Shown here one piece after another: positions 25,311 to 40,022 of a DNA stretch of 64,000 bases. The stretch comes from Glandiceps talaboti (lineage: Eukaryota; Hemichordata; Enteropneusta; Spengelidae). A program made the position numbers and the translations under genes. Location: NCBI RefSeq assembly GCF_964340395.1, contig NC_135557.1, positions 2,713,216-2,777,215 on the forward strand, given 5' to 3'. The first letter of the stretch is position 1, and each line of letters opens with the position of its first letter. A model generated the notes under the pieces. That model searched no databases. It was not told the origin of the DNA and saw only the letters and a program-made list of their open reading frames with translations.

Positions 25311-26825
25311 CTTTAGCAGTGATGGAATAATGTCAAAATCATAACAGTGATGGAGTAATGTCAAAATCATAGCAGTGATGGAATAATATCAAAATCATAG
25401 CAGTGATGGAATAATGTCAAAATCATAGCAGTGATGGAATAATATCAAAATCATAGCAGTGATGGAATAATGTCAAAATCATAGCAGTGATGGAATAATG
25501 TCAAAATCATAGCAGTGATGGAATAATGTCAAAATCATAGCAGTGATGGAATAATATCAAAATCATAGCAGTGATGGAATAATATCAAAATCATAGCAGT
25601 GATGGAATAATGTCAAAATTATAGCAGTGATGGAATAATATCAAAATTATAGCAGTGATGGAATAATATCAAAATTATAGCAGTGATGGAATAATGTCAA
25701 AATCATAGCAGTGATGGAATAATATCAAAATTATAGCAGTGATGGAATAATATCAAAATTATAGCAGTGATGGAATAATATCAAAATTATAGCAGTGATG
25801 GAATAATATCAAAATCATAGCAGTGATGGAATAATATCAAAATTATAGCAGTGATGGAATAATATCAAAATTATAGCAGTGATGGAATAATATCAAAATC
25901 ATAGCAGTGATGGAATAATGTCAAAATCATAGCAGTGATGGAATAATATCAAAATTATAGCAGTGATGGAATAATGTCAAAATCATAGCAGTGATGGAAT
26001 AATATCAAAATCATAGCAGTGATGGAATAATATCAAAATCATAGCAGTGATGGAATAATATCAAAATTATAGCAGTGATGGAATAATATCAAAATCATAG
26101 CAGTGATGGAGTAATGTCAAAATCATAGCAGTGATGGAATAATATCAAAATTATAGCAGTGATGGAATAATATCAAAATCATAGCAGTGATGGAATAATA
26201 TCAAAATTATAGCAGTGATGGAATAATATCAAACTCAGCAGTGATGGAATAATATCAAAATCATAGCAGTGATGGAATAATATCAAAATCATAGCAGTGA
26301 TGGAATAATATCAAAATTATAGCAGTGATGGAATAATATCAAAATCATAGCAGTGATGGAATAATATCAAAATCATAGCAGTGATGGAATAATATCAACA
26401 TCATAGCAGTGATGGAATAATATCAAAATCATAGCAGTGATGGAATAATATCAAAATTATAGCAGTGATGGAATAATGTCAAAATCAAAGCAGTGATGGA
26501 ATAATATCAAAATTATAGCAGTGATGGAATAATATCAAAATTATAGAAGTGATGGAATAATATCAAAATTATAGCAGTGATGGAATAATGTCAAAATCAT
26601 AGCAGTGATGGAATAATGTCAAAATCATAGCAGTGATGGAATAATATCAAAATCATAGCAGTGATGGAATAATATCAAAATTATAGCAGTGATGGAATAA
26701 TATCAAACTCATAGCAGTGATGGAATAATATCAAAATTATAGCAGTGATGGAATAATATCAAAATTATAGCAGTGATGGAATAATATCAAAATTATAGCA
26801 GTGATGGAATAATATCAAAATCATA
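25311..26825. repeat. 28-bp minisatellite, ~54 copies
   Basis: The unit is AGCAGTGATGGAATAATATC plus AAAATCAT, with ATATC/ATGTC and TCAT/TTAT alternatives mixed throughout. It is a second array in the same intron, immediately after the 43-bp one. Confidence 0.96.
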
Positions 26826-27112
26826 AAATAATGAAAAGTCAGATCAAATATAAGTCAAAGTCAAATGTGACCTTCCCCTAATTTCTATTTTCTAAAATAT
26901 GGCCCTCTCCAAGGACCAATTTGTAAAAAGTGATCCACCCCCTAATTCCCCCCCCCCAGCCCTCCCCACCCAGTATTTACTGAAGGATCCCTATGGCATT
27001 CACTACCAAACTAGTAAGTCTTCATATATTTATGGTGTATCAAACACTGCATTTTAGATCTAAGTAGGTGTTGTCATAGTAACAGTTTCAAATTGGGTTT
27101 TTATCTTCATAG
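26826..27112. other. Non-tandem intron 3' part with a C-rich tract
   Basis: Contains a run of nine C and a C-rich stretch at about 26936-26972. The acceptor region follows at 27100-27112. Nothing else was recognised. Confidence 0.55.
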
Positions 27113-27211
27113 TTCATCTCCAGATATCTTGGCATTTACTGCTGTAAAACATCTTGTGAGTGGTACCATAGTAACCAAAGATAAAGCAGAGGACATCACC
27201 ATAACAATACA
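27113..27211 (+). CDS. NOMO: NOMO exon k (residues 458-490 plus two bases)
   Basis: Acceptor TTTTATCTTCATAG; the first base completes Thr of YDTSSP. Donor ATACA|GTAAGT, phase 2. It encodes SSPDILAFTAVKHLVSGTIV and DITITIQ, matching the vertebrate YDTSSPSIL...GTI segment. Confidence 0.93.
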
Positions 27212-27221
27212 GTAAGTAGTA

Positions 27222-27989
27222 GTGTGGCTGATAAGTCAATAAATGTTACCAGGGTTTCCTGATCAGTTTACCAGAATTCACAATAGATGTGGCTGATAAG
27301 TCAATAAATGTTACCAGGGTTTCCTGATCAGTTTACCAGAATTCACAATAGATGTGGCTGATAAGTCAATAAATGTTACCAGGGTTTCCTGATCAGTTTA
27401 CCAGAATTCGCAATAGATGTGGCTGATAAGTCAATAAATGTTACCAGGGTTTCCTGATCAGTTTACCAGAATTCACAATAGATGTGGCTGATGTCAATAA
27501 ATGTTACCAGGGTTTCCTGATCAGTTTACCAGAATTCGCAATAGATTTGGCTGATAAGTCAATAAATGTTACCAGGGTTTCCTGATCAGTTTACCAGAAT
27601 TCACAATAGATGTGGCTGATAAGTCAATAAATGTTACCAGGGTTTCCTGATCAGTTTACCAGAATTCACAATAGATGTGGCTGATAAGTCAATAAATGTT
27701 ACCAGGGTTTCCTGATCAGTTTACCAGAATTCGCAATAGATGTGGCTGATGTCAATAAATGTTACCAGGGTTTCCTGATCAGTTTACCAGAATTCACAAT
27801 AGATGTGGCTGATGTCAATAAATGTTACCAGGGTTTCCTGATCAGTTTACCAGAATTCACAATAGATGTGGCTGATGTCAATAAATGTTACCAGGGTTTC
27901 CTGATCAGTTTACCAGAATTCACAATAGATGTGGCTGATGTCAATAAATGTTACCAGGGTTTCCTGATCAGTTTACCAGAATTCACAAT
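27222..27989. repeat. 65/61-bp minisatellite, ~12 copies
   Basis: The unit contains GTGGCTGATAAGTCAATAAA, TGTTACCAGGGTTTCCTGAT, CAGTTTACCAGAATTC and ACAATAGAT. The later copies lose four bases (GCTGATGTCAAT), making 61 bp. It begins ten bases after the donor at 27212. The 113-codon frame at 27742 is a by-product. Confidence 0.95.
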
Positions 27990-28119
27990 GATCAGTCTTT
28001 ATAAAAATCTGTTGATCTCAGTCAGACCAACAGACAAGTTTTCCTATGCTGGCAATTGTTGGATTTCTGTATTTTTTATATAATGACAATTTTTATATGA
28101 TTTCTGTATTTTTTTTTAG

Positions 28120-28314
28120 GTCATCCATTGAGACAGAACCACCTACTATTATAGGACCCCTTAAGTCTGTACAGCAAATTGCAAGAGAGGAGAAACTAAA
28201 ACAACTAGGGAGTCAGTCCCAGAGAAAAGACAGTAAGAATAAAGAAAAAGTAGTAGTGCCAAAGATGGAGGAACTAAGAGGTCCATTTACCTTTGAGTAC
28301 ACCTATTTAGCTAG
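28120..28314 (+). CDS. NOMO: NOMO exon l (residues 491-555 plus two bases)
   Basis: Acceptor TTTTTTTTAG; one base completes Gln. Donor GCTAG|GTATGT, phase 2. It encodes SSIETEPPTIIGPLKSVQQI, a charged Lys/Glu/Gln-rich linker (about residues 512-540), then LRGPFTFEYTYLAR. The same charged insertion followed by GPFSY is found in vertebrate NOMO. Confidence 0.95.
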
Positions 28315-28317
28315 GTA

Positions 28318-31300
28318 TGTGTACATATATATTAGATGACTTGGTGTGGTTGGCACTGTCTAATGTGTACATATATATTAGATGACTTGGTGTGGTTGGC
28401 ACTGTCTAATGTGTACATATATATTAGATGACTTGGTGTGGTTGGCACTGTCTAATGTGTACATATATATTAGATGACTTGGTGTGGTTGGCACTGTCTA
28501 ATGTATACATATATGTTATATGACTTGGTTTGGTTGGCACTGTCTAATGTGTACATATATATTATATGATTTGGTTTGGTTGGCACTGTCTAATGTGTAC
28601 ATATATATTAGATGACTTGTTGTGGTTTGCACTGTCTAATGTGTACATATATATTAGATGACTTGGTGTGGTTGGCACTGTCTAATGTGTACATATATAT
28701 TAGATGACTTGGTGTGGTTTGCACTGTCTAATGTATACATATATATTAGATGACTTGGTGTGGTTTGCACTGTCTAATGTGTACATATATATTAGATGAC
28801 TTGTTGTGGTTTGCACTGTCTAATGTCTACATATATATTATATGACTTGGTGTGGTTGGCACTGTCTAATGTGTACATATATATTAGATGACTTGGTGTG
28901 GTTTGCACTGTCTAATGTGTACATATATATTAGATGACTTGGTGTGGTTGGCACTGTCTAATGTCTACATATATATTATATGACTTGGTGTGGTTGGCAC
29001 TGTCTAATGTGTACATATATATTAGATGACTTGGTGTGGTTTGCACTGTCTAATGTCTACATATATATTAGATGACTTGGTGTGGTTTGCACTGTCTAAT
29101 GTCTACATAGATATTAGATGACTTGGTGTGGTTGGCACTGTCTAATGTGTACATATATATTAGATGACTTGGTGTGGTTGGCACTGTCTAATGTGTACAT
29201 ATATATTAGATGACTTTGTGTGGTTGGCACTGTCTAATGTATACATATATATTATATGACTTGGTGTGGTTTGCACTGTCTAATGTGTACATATATATTA
29301 TATGACTTTGTGTGGTTGGCACTGTCTAATGTATACATATATATTAGATGACTTGGTGTGGTTTGCACTGTCTAATGTGTACATATATATTAGATGACTT
29401 GGTGTGGTTTGCACTGTCTAATGTGTACATATATATTAGATGACTTGGTGTGGTTGGCACTGTCTAATGTATACATATATACATGTATTAGATGACTTGG
29501 TGTGGTTTGCACTGTCTAATGTCTACATATATATTAGATGACTTGGTGTGGTTGGCACTGTCTAATGTGTACATATATATTAGATGACTTGGTGTGGTTT
29601 GCACTGTCTAATGTGTACATATATATTATATGACTTGGTGTGGTTGGCACTGTCTAATGTGTACATATATATTAGATGACACGGTGTGGTTTGCACTGTC
29701 TAATGTGTACATATATATTATATGACTTGGTGTGGTTTGCACTGTCTAATGTGTACATATATGTTATATGACTTGGTGTGGTTGGCACTGTCTAATGTGT
29801 ACATATATATTAGATGACTTGGTGTGGTTGGCACTGTCTAATGTGTACATATATATTATATGACTTGGTGTGGTTGGTACTGTCTAATGTGTACATATAT
29901 ATTATATGACTTGGTGTGGTTTGCACTGTCTAATATGTACATATATATTATATGACTTGGTGTGGTTGGCACTGTCTAATGTATACATATATATTAGATG
30001 ACTTGGTGTGGTTGGCACTGTCTAATGTGTACATATATATTAGATGACTTGGTGTGGTTGGCACAGTCTAATGTGTACATATATATTAGATGACTTGGTG
30101 TGGTTGGCACTGTCTAATGTGTACATATATATTAGATGACTTGGTGTGGTTGGCACTGTCTAATGTGTACATATATATTATATGACTTGGTGTGGTTGGC
30201 ACTGTCTAATGTGTACATATATATTAGATGACTTTGTGTGGTTTGCACTGTCTAATGTGTACATATATACATGTATTAGATGACTTGGTGTGGTTGGCAC
30301 TGTCTAATGTGTACATATATATTATATGACTTGGTGTGGTTGGCACAGTCTAATGTGTACATATATATTAGATGACTTGGTGTGGTTGGCACAGTCTAAT
30401 GTGTACATATATATTATATGACTTGGTGTGGTTGGTACTGTCTAATGTGTACATATATATTATATGACTTGGTGTGGTTTGCACTGTCTAATGTGTACAT
30501 ATATATTATATGACTTGGTGTGGTTGGCACTGTCTAATGTATACATATATATTAGATGACTTGGTGTGGTTGGCACTGTCTAATGTGTACATATATATTA
30601 GATGACTTGGTGTGGTTGGCACAGTCTAATGTGTACATATATATTAGATGACTTGGTGTGGTTGGCACTGTCTAATGTGTACATATATATTAGATGACTT
30701 GGTGTGGTTGGCACTGTCTAATGTGTACATATATATTATATGACTTGGTGTGGTTGGCACTGTCTAATGTGTACATATATATTATATGACTTGGTGTGGT
30801 TTGCACTGTCTAATGTGTACATATATATTATATGACTTGGTGTGGTTGGCACTGTCTAATGTGTACATATATATTATATGACTTGGTGTGGTTGGTACTG
30901 TCTAATGTGTACATATATATTATATGACTTGGTGTGGTTTGCACTGTCTAATGTGTACATATATATTATATGACTTGGTGTGGTTGGCACTGTCTAATGT
31001 GTACATATATATTAGATGACTTGGTGTGGTTTGCACTGTCTAATGTGTACATATATATTATATGACTTGGTGTGGTTGGCACAGTCTAATGTGTACATAT
31101 ATGTTATATGACTTGGTGTGGTTGGCACTGTCTAATGTGTACATATATATTAGATGACTTGGTGTGGTTTGCACTGTCTAATGTGTACATATATATTATA
31201 TGACTTGGTGTGGTTGGTACTGTCTAATGTGTACATATATGTTATATGACTTGGTGTGGTTGGCACTGTCTAATGTGTGCATATATGTTATATGACTTGG

Positions 31301-31756
31301 TGTGGTTGGCACTGTCTAATGTGTACATACATATTATATGACTTGGTGTGGTTGGCACTGTCTAATGTGTACATATATATTAGATGACTTGGTGTGGTTG
31401 GCACTGTCTAATGTGTACATATATATTATATGACTTGGTGTGGTTGGCACTGTCTAATGTGTACATATATATTGGATGACTTGGTGTGGTTGGCACTGTC
31501 TAATGTGTACATATATACATGTATTAGATGACTTGGTGTGGTTGGCACTGTCTAATGTGTACATATATATTAGATGACTTGGTGTGGTTGGCACTGTCTA
31601 ATGTGTACATATATATTGGATGACTTGGTGTGGTTGGCACTGTCTAATGTGTACATATATACATGTATTAGATGACTTGGTGTGGTTGGCACTGTCTAAT
31701 GTGTACATATATATTAGATGACTTGGTGTGGTTGGCACTGTCTAATGTGTACATTG
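28318..31756. repeat. 46-bp minisatellite, ~75 copies, starting at the donor
   Basis: The unit contains TGTGTACATATATATTAGAT, GACTTGGTGTGGTTGGCACT and GTCTAA. It starts at the fourth base of the donor GTATGTGTAC. Variants are TTAGATG/TTATATG, GGTTGG/GGTTTG and a 6-bp insertion (TATACATGTATTAG). A variant block at 29871 recurs at 30429 (558 bp, twelve units plus 6). Confidence 0.96.
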
Positions 31757-31817
31757 TTCATTTTAATATCATAGTTAGAATGATTGGGATATTAAAAATA
31801 ATTTCTCTGTTTGGCAG

Positions 31818-31900
31818 GAGTGCTGAAAGGTTGTTGGTAACACCATTGTCAGAAAACTTATTGTTTTATCCTGGTTCCCTAGAGTTAGCGGTACAGAGTG
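31818..31900 (+). CDS. NOMO: NOMO exon m (residues 556-583 plus one base)
   Basis: Acceptor CTGTTTGGCAG, donor AGAGTG|GTAAGT, phase 1. It encodes SAERLLVTPLSENLLFYPGS, corresponding to the vertebrate ITVTPSSKELLFYPPS strand. Confidence 0.94.
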
Positions 31901-32032
31901 GTAAGTACAATAACCTATACAACCCAACGACTTTATTAAATTCAACTCTTTCACATCTTTGGTCAAAATTAAAATATAGTTTTTTTACACATTACAGTTT
32001 TTGTACTAATACATTTAGTGTTAATAGTTATT

Positions 32033-35000
32033 GTTAAGTCTGAATTACTGACAATAGTAAATAATTGTTATATTATTTATTATCAAGTCTGAATTACTGA
32101 CAATAGTAAATAATTGTTATATTATTTATTATCAAGTCTGAATTACTGACAATAATAAATAATTGTCATATTATTTATTATCAAGTCTGAATTAATGACA
32201 ATAGTAAATAATTGTTATATTATTTATTATCAAGTCTGAATTACTGACAATAGTAAATAATTGTTATATTATTTATTGTTAAGTCTGAATTACTGACAAT
32301 AGTAAATAATTGTCATATTATTTATTATCAAGTCTGAATTAATGACAATAGTAAATAATTGTTATATTATTTATTATCAAGTCTGAATTACTGACAATAG
32401 TAAATAATTGTCATATTATTTATTATCAAGTCTGAATTACTGACAATAGTAAATAATTGTTATATTATTTATTATCAAGTCTGAATTACTGACAATAGTA
32501 AATAATTGTTATATTATTTATTATCAAGTCTGAATTAATGACAATAGTAAATAATTGTCATATTATTTATTATCAAGTCTGAATTACTGACAATAGTAAA
32601 TAATTGTTATATTATTTATTATCAAGTCTGAATTAATGACAATAGTAAATAATTGTTATATTATTTATTATCAAGTCTGAATTACTGACAATAGTAAATA
32701 ATTGTTATATTATTTATTATCAAGTCTGAATTACTGACAATAGTAAATAATTGTTATATTATTTATTATCAAGTCTGAATTACTGACAATAGTAAATAAT
32801 TGTTATATTATTTATTATCAAGTCTGAATTACTGACAATAGTAAATAATTGTTATATTATTTATTATCAAGTCTGAATTAATGACAATAGTAAATAATTG
32901 TCATATTATTTATTATCAAGTCTGAATTACTGACAATAGTAAATAATTGTTATATTATTTATTATCAAGTCTGAATTACTGACAATAGTAAATAATTGTT
33001 ATATTATTTATTGTCAAGTCTGAATTACTGACAATAGTAAATAATTGTTATATTATTTATTGTTAAGTCTGAATTACTGACAATAGTAAATAATTGTCAT
33101 ATTATTTATTATCAAGTCTGAATTAATGACAATAGTAAATAATTGTTATATTATTTATTATCAAGTCTGAATTACTGACAATAGTAAATAATTGTTATAT
33201 TATTTATTATCAAGTCTGAATTAATGACAATAGTAAATAATTGTCATATTATTTATTATCAAGTCTGAATTACTGACAATAGTAAATAATTGTTATATTA
33301 TTTATTATCAAGTCTGAATTAATGACAATAGTAAATAATTGTTATATTATTTATTATCAAGTCTGAATTAATGACAATAGTAAATAATTGTTATATTATT
33401 TATTATCAAGTCTGAATTACTGACAATAGTAAATAATTGTTATATTATTTATTGTTAAGTCTGAATTACTGACAATAGTAAATAATTGTCATATTATTTA
33501 TTATCAAGTCTGAATTAATGACAATAGTAAATAATTGTTATATTATTTATTATCAAGTCTGAATTACTGACAATAGTAAATAATTGTTATATTATTTATT
33601 ATCAAGTCTGAATTAATGACAATAGTAAATAATTGTCATATTATTTATTATCAAGTCTGAATTACTGACAATAGTAAATAATTGTTATATTATTTATTAT
33701 CAAGTCTGAATTAATGACAATAGTAAATAATTGTTATATTATTTATTATCAAGTCTGAATTAATGACAATAGTAAATAATTGTCATATTATTTATTATCA
33801 AGTCTGAATTACTGACAATAGTAAATAATTGTTATATTATTTATTATCAAGTCTGAATTACTGACAATAGTAAATAATTGTTATATTATTTATTGTCAAG
33901 TCTGAATTACTGACAATAGTAAATAATTGTTATATTATTTATTGTTAAGTCTGAATTACTGACAATAGTAAATAATTGTCATATTATTTATTATCAAGTC
34001 TGAATTAATGACAATAGTAAATAATTGTTATATTATTTATTATCAAGTCTGAATTACTGACAATAGTAAATAATTGTTATATTATTTATTATCAAGTCTG
34101 AATTAATGACAATAGTAAATAATTGTCATATTATTTATTATCAAGTCTGAATTACTGACAATAGTAAATAATTGTTATATTATTTATTATCAAGTCTGAA
34201 TTAATGACAATAGTAAATAATTGTTATATTATTTATTATCAAGTCTGAATTACTGACAATAGTAAATAATTGTTATATTATTTATTATCAAGTCTGAATT
34301 ACTGACAATAGTAAATAATTGTTATATTATTTATTATCAAGTCTGAATTACTGACAATAGTAAATAATTGTTATATTATTTATTATCAAGTCTGAATTAC
34401 TGACAATAGTAAATAATTGTTATATTATTTATTATCAAGTCTGAATTAATGACAATAGTAAATAATTGTCATATTATTTATTATCAAGTCTGAATTACTG
34501 ACAACAGTAAATAATTGTTATATTATTTATTATCAAGTCTGAATTAATGACAATAGTAAATAATTGTCACATTATTTATTATCAAGTCTGAATTACTGAC
34601 AATAGTAAATAATTGTTATATTATTTATTATTAAGTCTGAATTACTGACAATAGTAAATAATTGTTATATTATTTATTATCAAGTCTGAATTACTGACAA
34701 TAGTAAATAATTGTTATATTATTTATTATCAAGTCTGAATTACTGACAATAGTAAATAATTGTCATATTATTTATTATCAAGTCTGAATTACTGACAATA
34801 GTAAATAATTGTCATATTATTTATTATCAAGTCTGAATTACTGACAATAGTAAATAATTGTCATATTATTTATTATCAAGTCTGAATTACTGACAATAGT
34901 AAATAATTGTTATATTATTTATTGTTAAGTCTGAATTACTGACAATAGTAAATAATTGTTATATTATTTATTATCAAGTCTGAATTACTGACAATAGTAA

Positions 35001-37166
35001 ATAATTGTTATATTATTTATTATCAAGTCTGAATTACTGACAATAGTAAATAATTGTTATATTATTTATTATCAAGTCTGAATTACTGACAATAGTAAAT
35101 AATTGTTATATTATTTATTATCAAGTCTGAATTACTGACAATAGTAAATAATTGTTATATTATTTATAGTTAAGTCTGAATTACTGACAATAGTAAATAA
35201 TTGTTATATTATTTATTATCAAGTCTGAATTACTGACAATAGTAAATAATTGTTATATTATTTATTATCAAGTCTGAATTACTGACAATAGTAAATAATT
35301 GTTATATTATTTATTGTCAAGTCTGAATTAATGACAATAGTAAATAATTGTTATATTATTTATTGTCAAGTCTGAATTACTGACAATAGTAAATAATTGT
35401 TATATTATTTATTATCAAGTCTGAATTACTGACAATAGTAAATAATTGTCATATTATTTATTATCAAGTCTGAATTACTGACAATAGTAAATAATTGTTA
35501 TATTATTTATTATCAAGTCTGAATTAATGACAATAGTAAATAATTGTCATATTATTTATTAGCAAGTCTGAATTAATGACAATAGTAAATAATTGTTATA
35601 TTATTTATTATCAAGTCTGAATTACTGACAATAGTAAATAATTGTTATATTATTTATTGTCAAGTCTGAATTACTCACAATAGTAAATAATTGTTATATT
35701 ATTTATTGTCAAGTCTGAATTACTGACAATAGTAAATAATTGTCATATTATTTATTATCAAGTCTGAATTACTGACAATAGTAAATAATTGTTATATTAT
35801 TTATTATCAAGTCTGAATTACTGACAATAGTAAATAATTGTTATATTATTTATTATCAAGTCTGAATTACTGACAATAGTAAATAATTGTTATATTATTT
35901 ATTATCAAGTCTGAATTACTGACAATAGTAAATAATTGTTATATTATTTATTATCAAGTCTGAATTACTGACAATAGTAAATAATTGTTATATTATTTAT
36001 TATCAAGTCTGAATTACTGACAATAGTAAATAATTGTTATATTATTTATTATCAAGTCTGAATTAATGACAATAGTAAATAATTGTTATATTATTTATTA
36101 TCAAGTCTGAATTACTGACAATAGTAAATAATTGTCATATTATTTATTATCAAGTCTGAATTACTGACAATAGTAAATAATTGTTATATTATTTATTATC
36201 AAGTCTGAATTACTGACAATAGTAAATAATTGTCATATTATTTATTATCAAGTCTGAATTACTGACAATAGTAAATAATTGTCATATTATTTATTATCAA
36301 GTCTGAATTACTGACAATAGTAAATAATTGTTATATTATTTATTATCAAGTCTGAATTACTGACAACAGTAAATAATTGTCATATTATTTATTATCAAGT
36401 CTGAATTACTGACAATAGTAAATAATTGTTATATTATTTATTATCAAGTCTGAATTACTGACAATAGTAAATAATTGTTATATTATTTATTATCAAGTCT
36501 GAATTACTGACAATAGTAAATAATTGTTATATTATTTATTATCAAGTCTGAATTACTGACAATAGTAAATAATTGTTATATTATTTATTATCAAGTCTGA
36601 ATTACTGACAATAGTAAATAATTGTTATATTATTTATTATCAAGTCTGAATTACTGACAATAGTAAATAATTGTTATATTATTTATTATTAAGTCTGAAT
36701 TACTGACAATAGTAAATAATTGTTATATTATTTATTATCAAGTCTGAATTACTGACAATAGTAAATAATTGTTATATTATTTATTATCAAGTCTGAATTA
36801 CTGACAATAGTAAATAATTGTTATATTATTTATTATCAAGTCTGAATTACTGACAATAGTAAATAATTGTTATATTATTTATTATTAAGTCTGAATTACT
36901 GACAATAGTAAATAATTGTTATATTATTTATTATCAAGTCTGAATTACTGACAATAGTAAATAATTGTCATATTATTTATTATCAAGTCTCAATTAATGA
37001 CAATAGTAAATAATTGTTATATTATTTATTATTAAGTCTGAATTACTGACAATAGTAAATAATTGTTATATTATTTATTATTAAGTCTGAATTACTGACA
37101 ATAGTAAATAATTGTTATATTATTTATTATCAAGTCTGAATTACTGACAATAGTAAATAATTGTCA
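32033..37166. repeat. 49-bp minisatellite, ~105 copies (5.1 kb)
   Basis: The unit contains AAGTCTGAATTACTGACAAT, AGTAAATAATTGTTATATTA and TTTATTATC. Variants are TTAATGAC, TTGTCATA and TTGTTAAG. The TTGTTAAG variant and its neighbours recur at 32278, 33062, 33454 and 33944. Those spacings (784, 392, 490) are exact multiples of 49, showing block duplication. It is the longest array inside the exon span. Confidence 0.97.
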
Positions 37167-37235
37167 CATTGTTCAGTACAATAGATGAGATTATTTGAAA
37201 ACTGTTAATGTTGTTTATTTGTTTTGTTATTTCAG

Positions 37236-37404
37236 ATACGTGTCCTACTGTTATACCAACCTTTGAAGGTCACCTTGGTATATTTTTAGTTGGTTTGGTA
37301 GAACCATCTCTAAGTGGAGTGGATATCACCATTACACCCCAGCATATAGATGAATACAACACTGACATTATACAGACACACACAGATGAAAGTGGAACTT
37401 ACAG
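37236..37404 (+). CDS. NOMO: NOMO exon n (residues 584-639 plus two bases)
   Basis: Acceptor TTTGTTATTTCAG; two bases complete Asp. Donor TTACAG|GTAATG, phase 2. It encodes TCPTVIPTFEGHLGIFLVG, EPSLSGVDITITP and TDESGTY, a lumenal repeat with its DxSGTY turn. Confidence 0.95.
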
Positions 37405-39890
37405 GTAATGTCAATTATACACTGGATGGGGATGGGAAGGGGTGGGGTAACATCAATACACTGGGATGGGGTGGGATGGGGTAACATCAATACACTGGGA
37501 TGGGATGGGATGGGGTAACACCAATACACTGGGATGGGATGGGGTAACATCAATACACTGGGATGGGGTGGGGTAACATCAATACACTGGGATGGGGTGG
37601 GATGGGGTAACATCAATACACTGGGATGGGATGGGGTAACATCAATACACTGGGATGGGATGGGATGGGGTAACATCAATGCACTGGGGTGGGATGGGGT
37701 AACATCAATACACTGGGATGGGGTGGGATGGGGTAACATCAATGCACTGGGGTGGGATGGGGTAACATCAATACACTGGGATGGGATGGGGTAACATCAA
37801 TACACTGGGATGGGATGGGATGGGGTAACATCAATGCACTGGGGTGGGATGGGGTAACATCAATACACTGGGATGGGGTGGGATGGGGTAACATCAATAC
37901 ACTGGGATGGGATGGGATGGGGTAACATCAATACACTGGGATGGGATAGGGTAACATCAATACACTGGGATGGGGTGGGATGGGGTAACATCAATACACT
38001 GGGATAGGGTGGGATGGGGTAACATCAATACACTGGGATGGGATTGGGTAACATCAATACACTGGGATAGGATGGGATGGGGTAACATCAATACACTGGG
38101 ATGGGATGGGATGGGGTAACATCAATACACTGGGATGGGATGGTGTAACATCAATACACTGGGATGGGGTGGGGTGGAGTAACATCAATACACTGGGATG
38201 GGGTGGGATGGGGTAACATCAATACACTGGGATAGGGTGGGATGGGGTAACATCAATACACTGGGATGGGATTGGGTAACATCAATACACTGGGATAGGG
38301 TGGGATGGGGTAACATCAATACACTGGGATGGGATGGGATGGGGTAACATCAATACACTGGGATGGGATGGTGTAACATCAATACACTGGGAGGGGGTGG
38401 AGTAACATCAATACACTGGGATGGGGTGGGATGGGGTAACATCAATACACTGGGATGGGGTGGAGTAACATCAATACACTGGGATGGGGTGGGGTAACAT
38501 CAATACACTGGGATGAAATGGAGTAACATCAAAACACTGGGATAGGGTGGGATGGGGTAACATCAATACACTGGGATAGGGTGGGATGGGGTAACATCAA
38601 TACACTGGGATGGGATGGGATGGGGTAACATCAATACACTGGGATGGGATGGTGTAACATCAATACACTGGGATGGGATAAGGTAACATCAATACACTGG
38701 GATAGGGTGGGATGGGGTAACATCAACACACTGGGATGGGATGGGGTAACATCAATACACTGGGATAGGATGATGTAACATCAATACACTGGGATGGGAT
38801 AGGGTAACATCAATACACTGGGATAGGGTGGGATGGGGTAACATCAATACACTGGGATGGGATAGGGTAACATCAATACACTGGGATAGGGTGGGATGGG
38901 GTAACATCAACACACTGGGATGGGATGGGGTAACATCAATACACTGGGATAGGGTGGGATGGTGTAACATCAATACACTGGGATGGGATAGGGTAACATC
39001 AATACACTGGGATAGGGTGGGATGGTGTAACATCAACACACTGGGATGGGATAGGATAACATCAATACACTGGGATAGGGTGGGATGGGGTAACATCAAC
39101 ACACTGGGATGGGATGGGGTAACATCAATACACTGGGATAGGGTGGGATGGTGTAACATCAACACACTGGGATGGGATAGGGTAACATCAATACACTGGG
39201 ATAGGGTGGGATGGTGTAACATCAATACACTGGGATGGGATAGGGTAACATCAATACACTGGGATAGGGTGGGATGGGGTAACATCAACACACTGGGATG
39301 GGATGGGGTAACATCAATACACTGGGATGGGGTGGGATGGGGTAACATCAATACACTGGGATGGGATGGGGTAACATCAATACACTGGGATGGGATGGGG
39401 TAACATCAATACACTGGGATGGGGTGGGATGGGGTAACATCAATACACTGGGATAGGGTGGGATGGGGTAACATCAATACACTGGGATGGGATGGGATGG
39501 GGTAACATCAATACACTGGGATGGGATGGGGTAACATCAATACACTGGGATGGGATAGGGTAACATCAATACACTGGGATAGGGTGGGATGGGGTAACAT
39601 CAACACACTGGGATGGGATGAGGTAACATCAATACACTGGGATGGGGTGGGATGGGGTAACATCAATACACTGGGATGGGATGGGGTAACATCAATACAC
39701 TGGGATGGGATGGGATGGGGTAACATCAATACACTGGGATGGGATGGGGTAACATCAATACACTGGGATGGGGTGGGATGGGGTAACATCAGTACACTGG
39801 GATGGGATGGGGTGGGGTAACATCAATACACTGGGATGGGGTGGGGTAACATCAATACACTGGGATGGAATGGTGTGAGTTGGGGTAACA
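37405..39890 (+). repeat. G-rich composite minisatellite with G-quadruplex motifs, ~80 copies
   Basis: TAACATCAATACACT alternates with one to three GGGATGGGGT-like decamers. Many copies hold GGGATGGGGTGGGATGGGG, four G-runs with 1-2-base loops, on the transcribed-sense strand. The first, diverged copy is the donor itself (GTAATGTCAATTATACACTG at 37405). Opposite-strand frames are by-products. Confidence 0.95.
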
Positions 39891-40022
39891 TATACTGGGT
39901 GGGCTGGGGAGGGAAGAGAATTTGGATAACATATATACTGGATGGTGGGGCTTTGGATTATGTGACACAGTGAGTTTATTTAAACTTTGACCTGTAACCT
40001 ATAACCTTACTACATATTTCAG

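Noticed and set aside
37368-39820. Open frames of GWGNINTLGWD or HPSQCIDVTP type
   Set aside because: Simple translation of the G-rich minisatellite within a NOMO intron.
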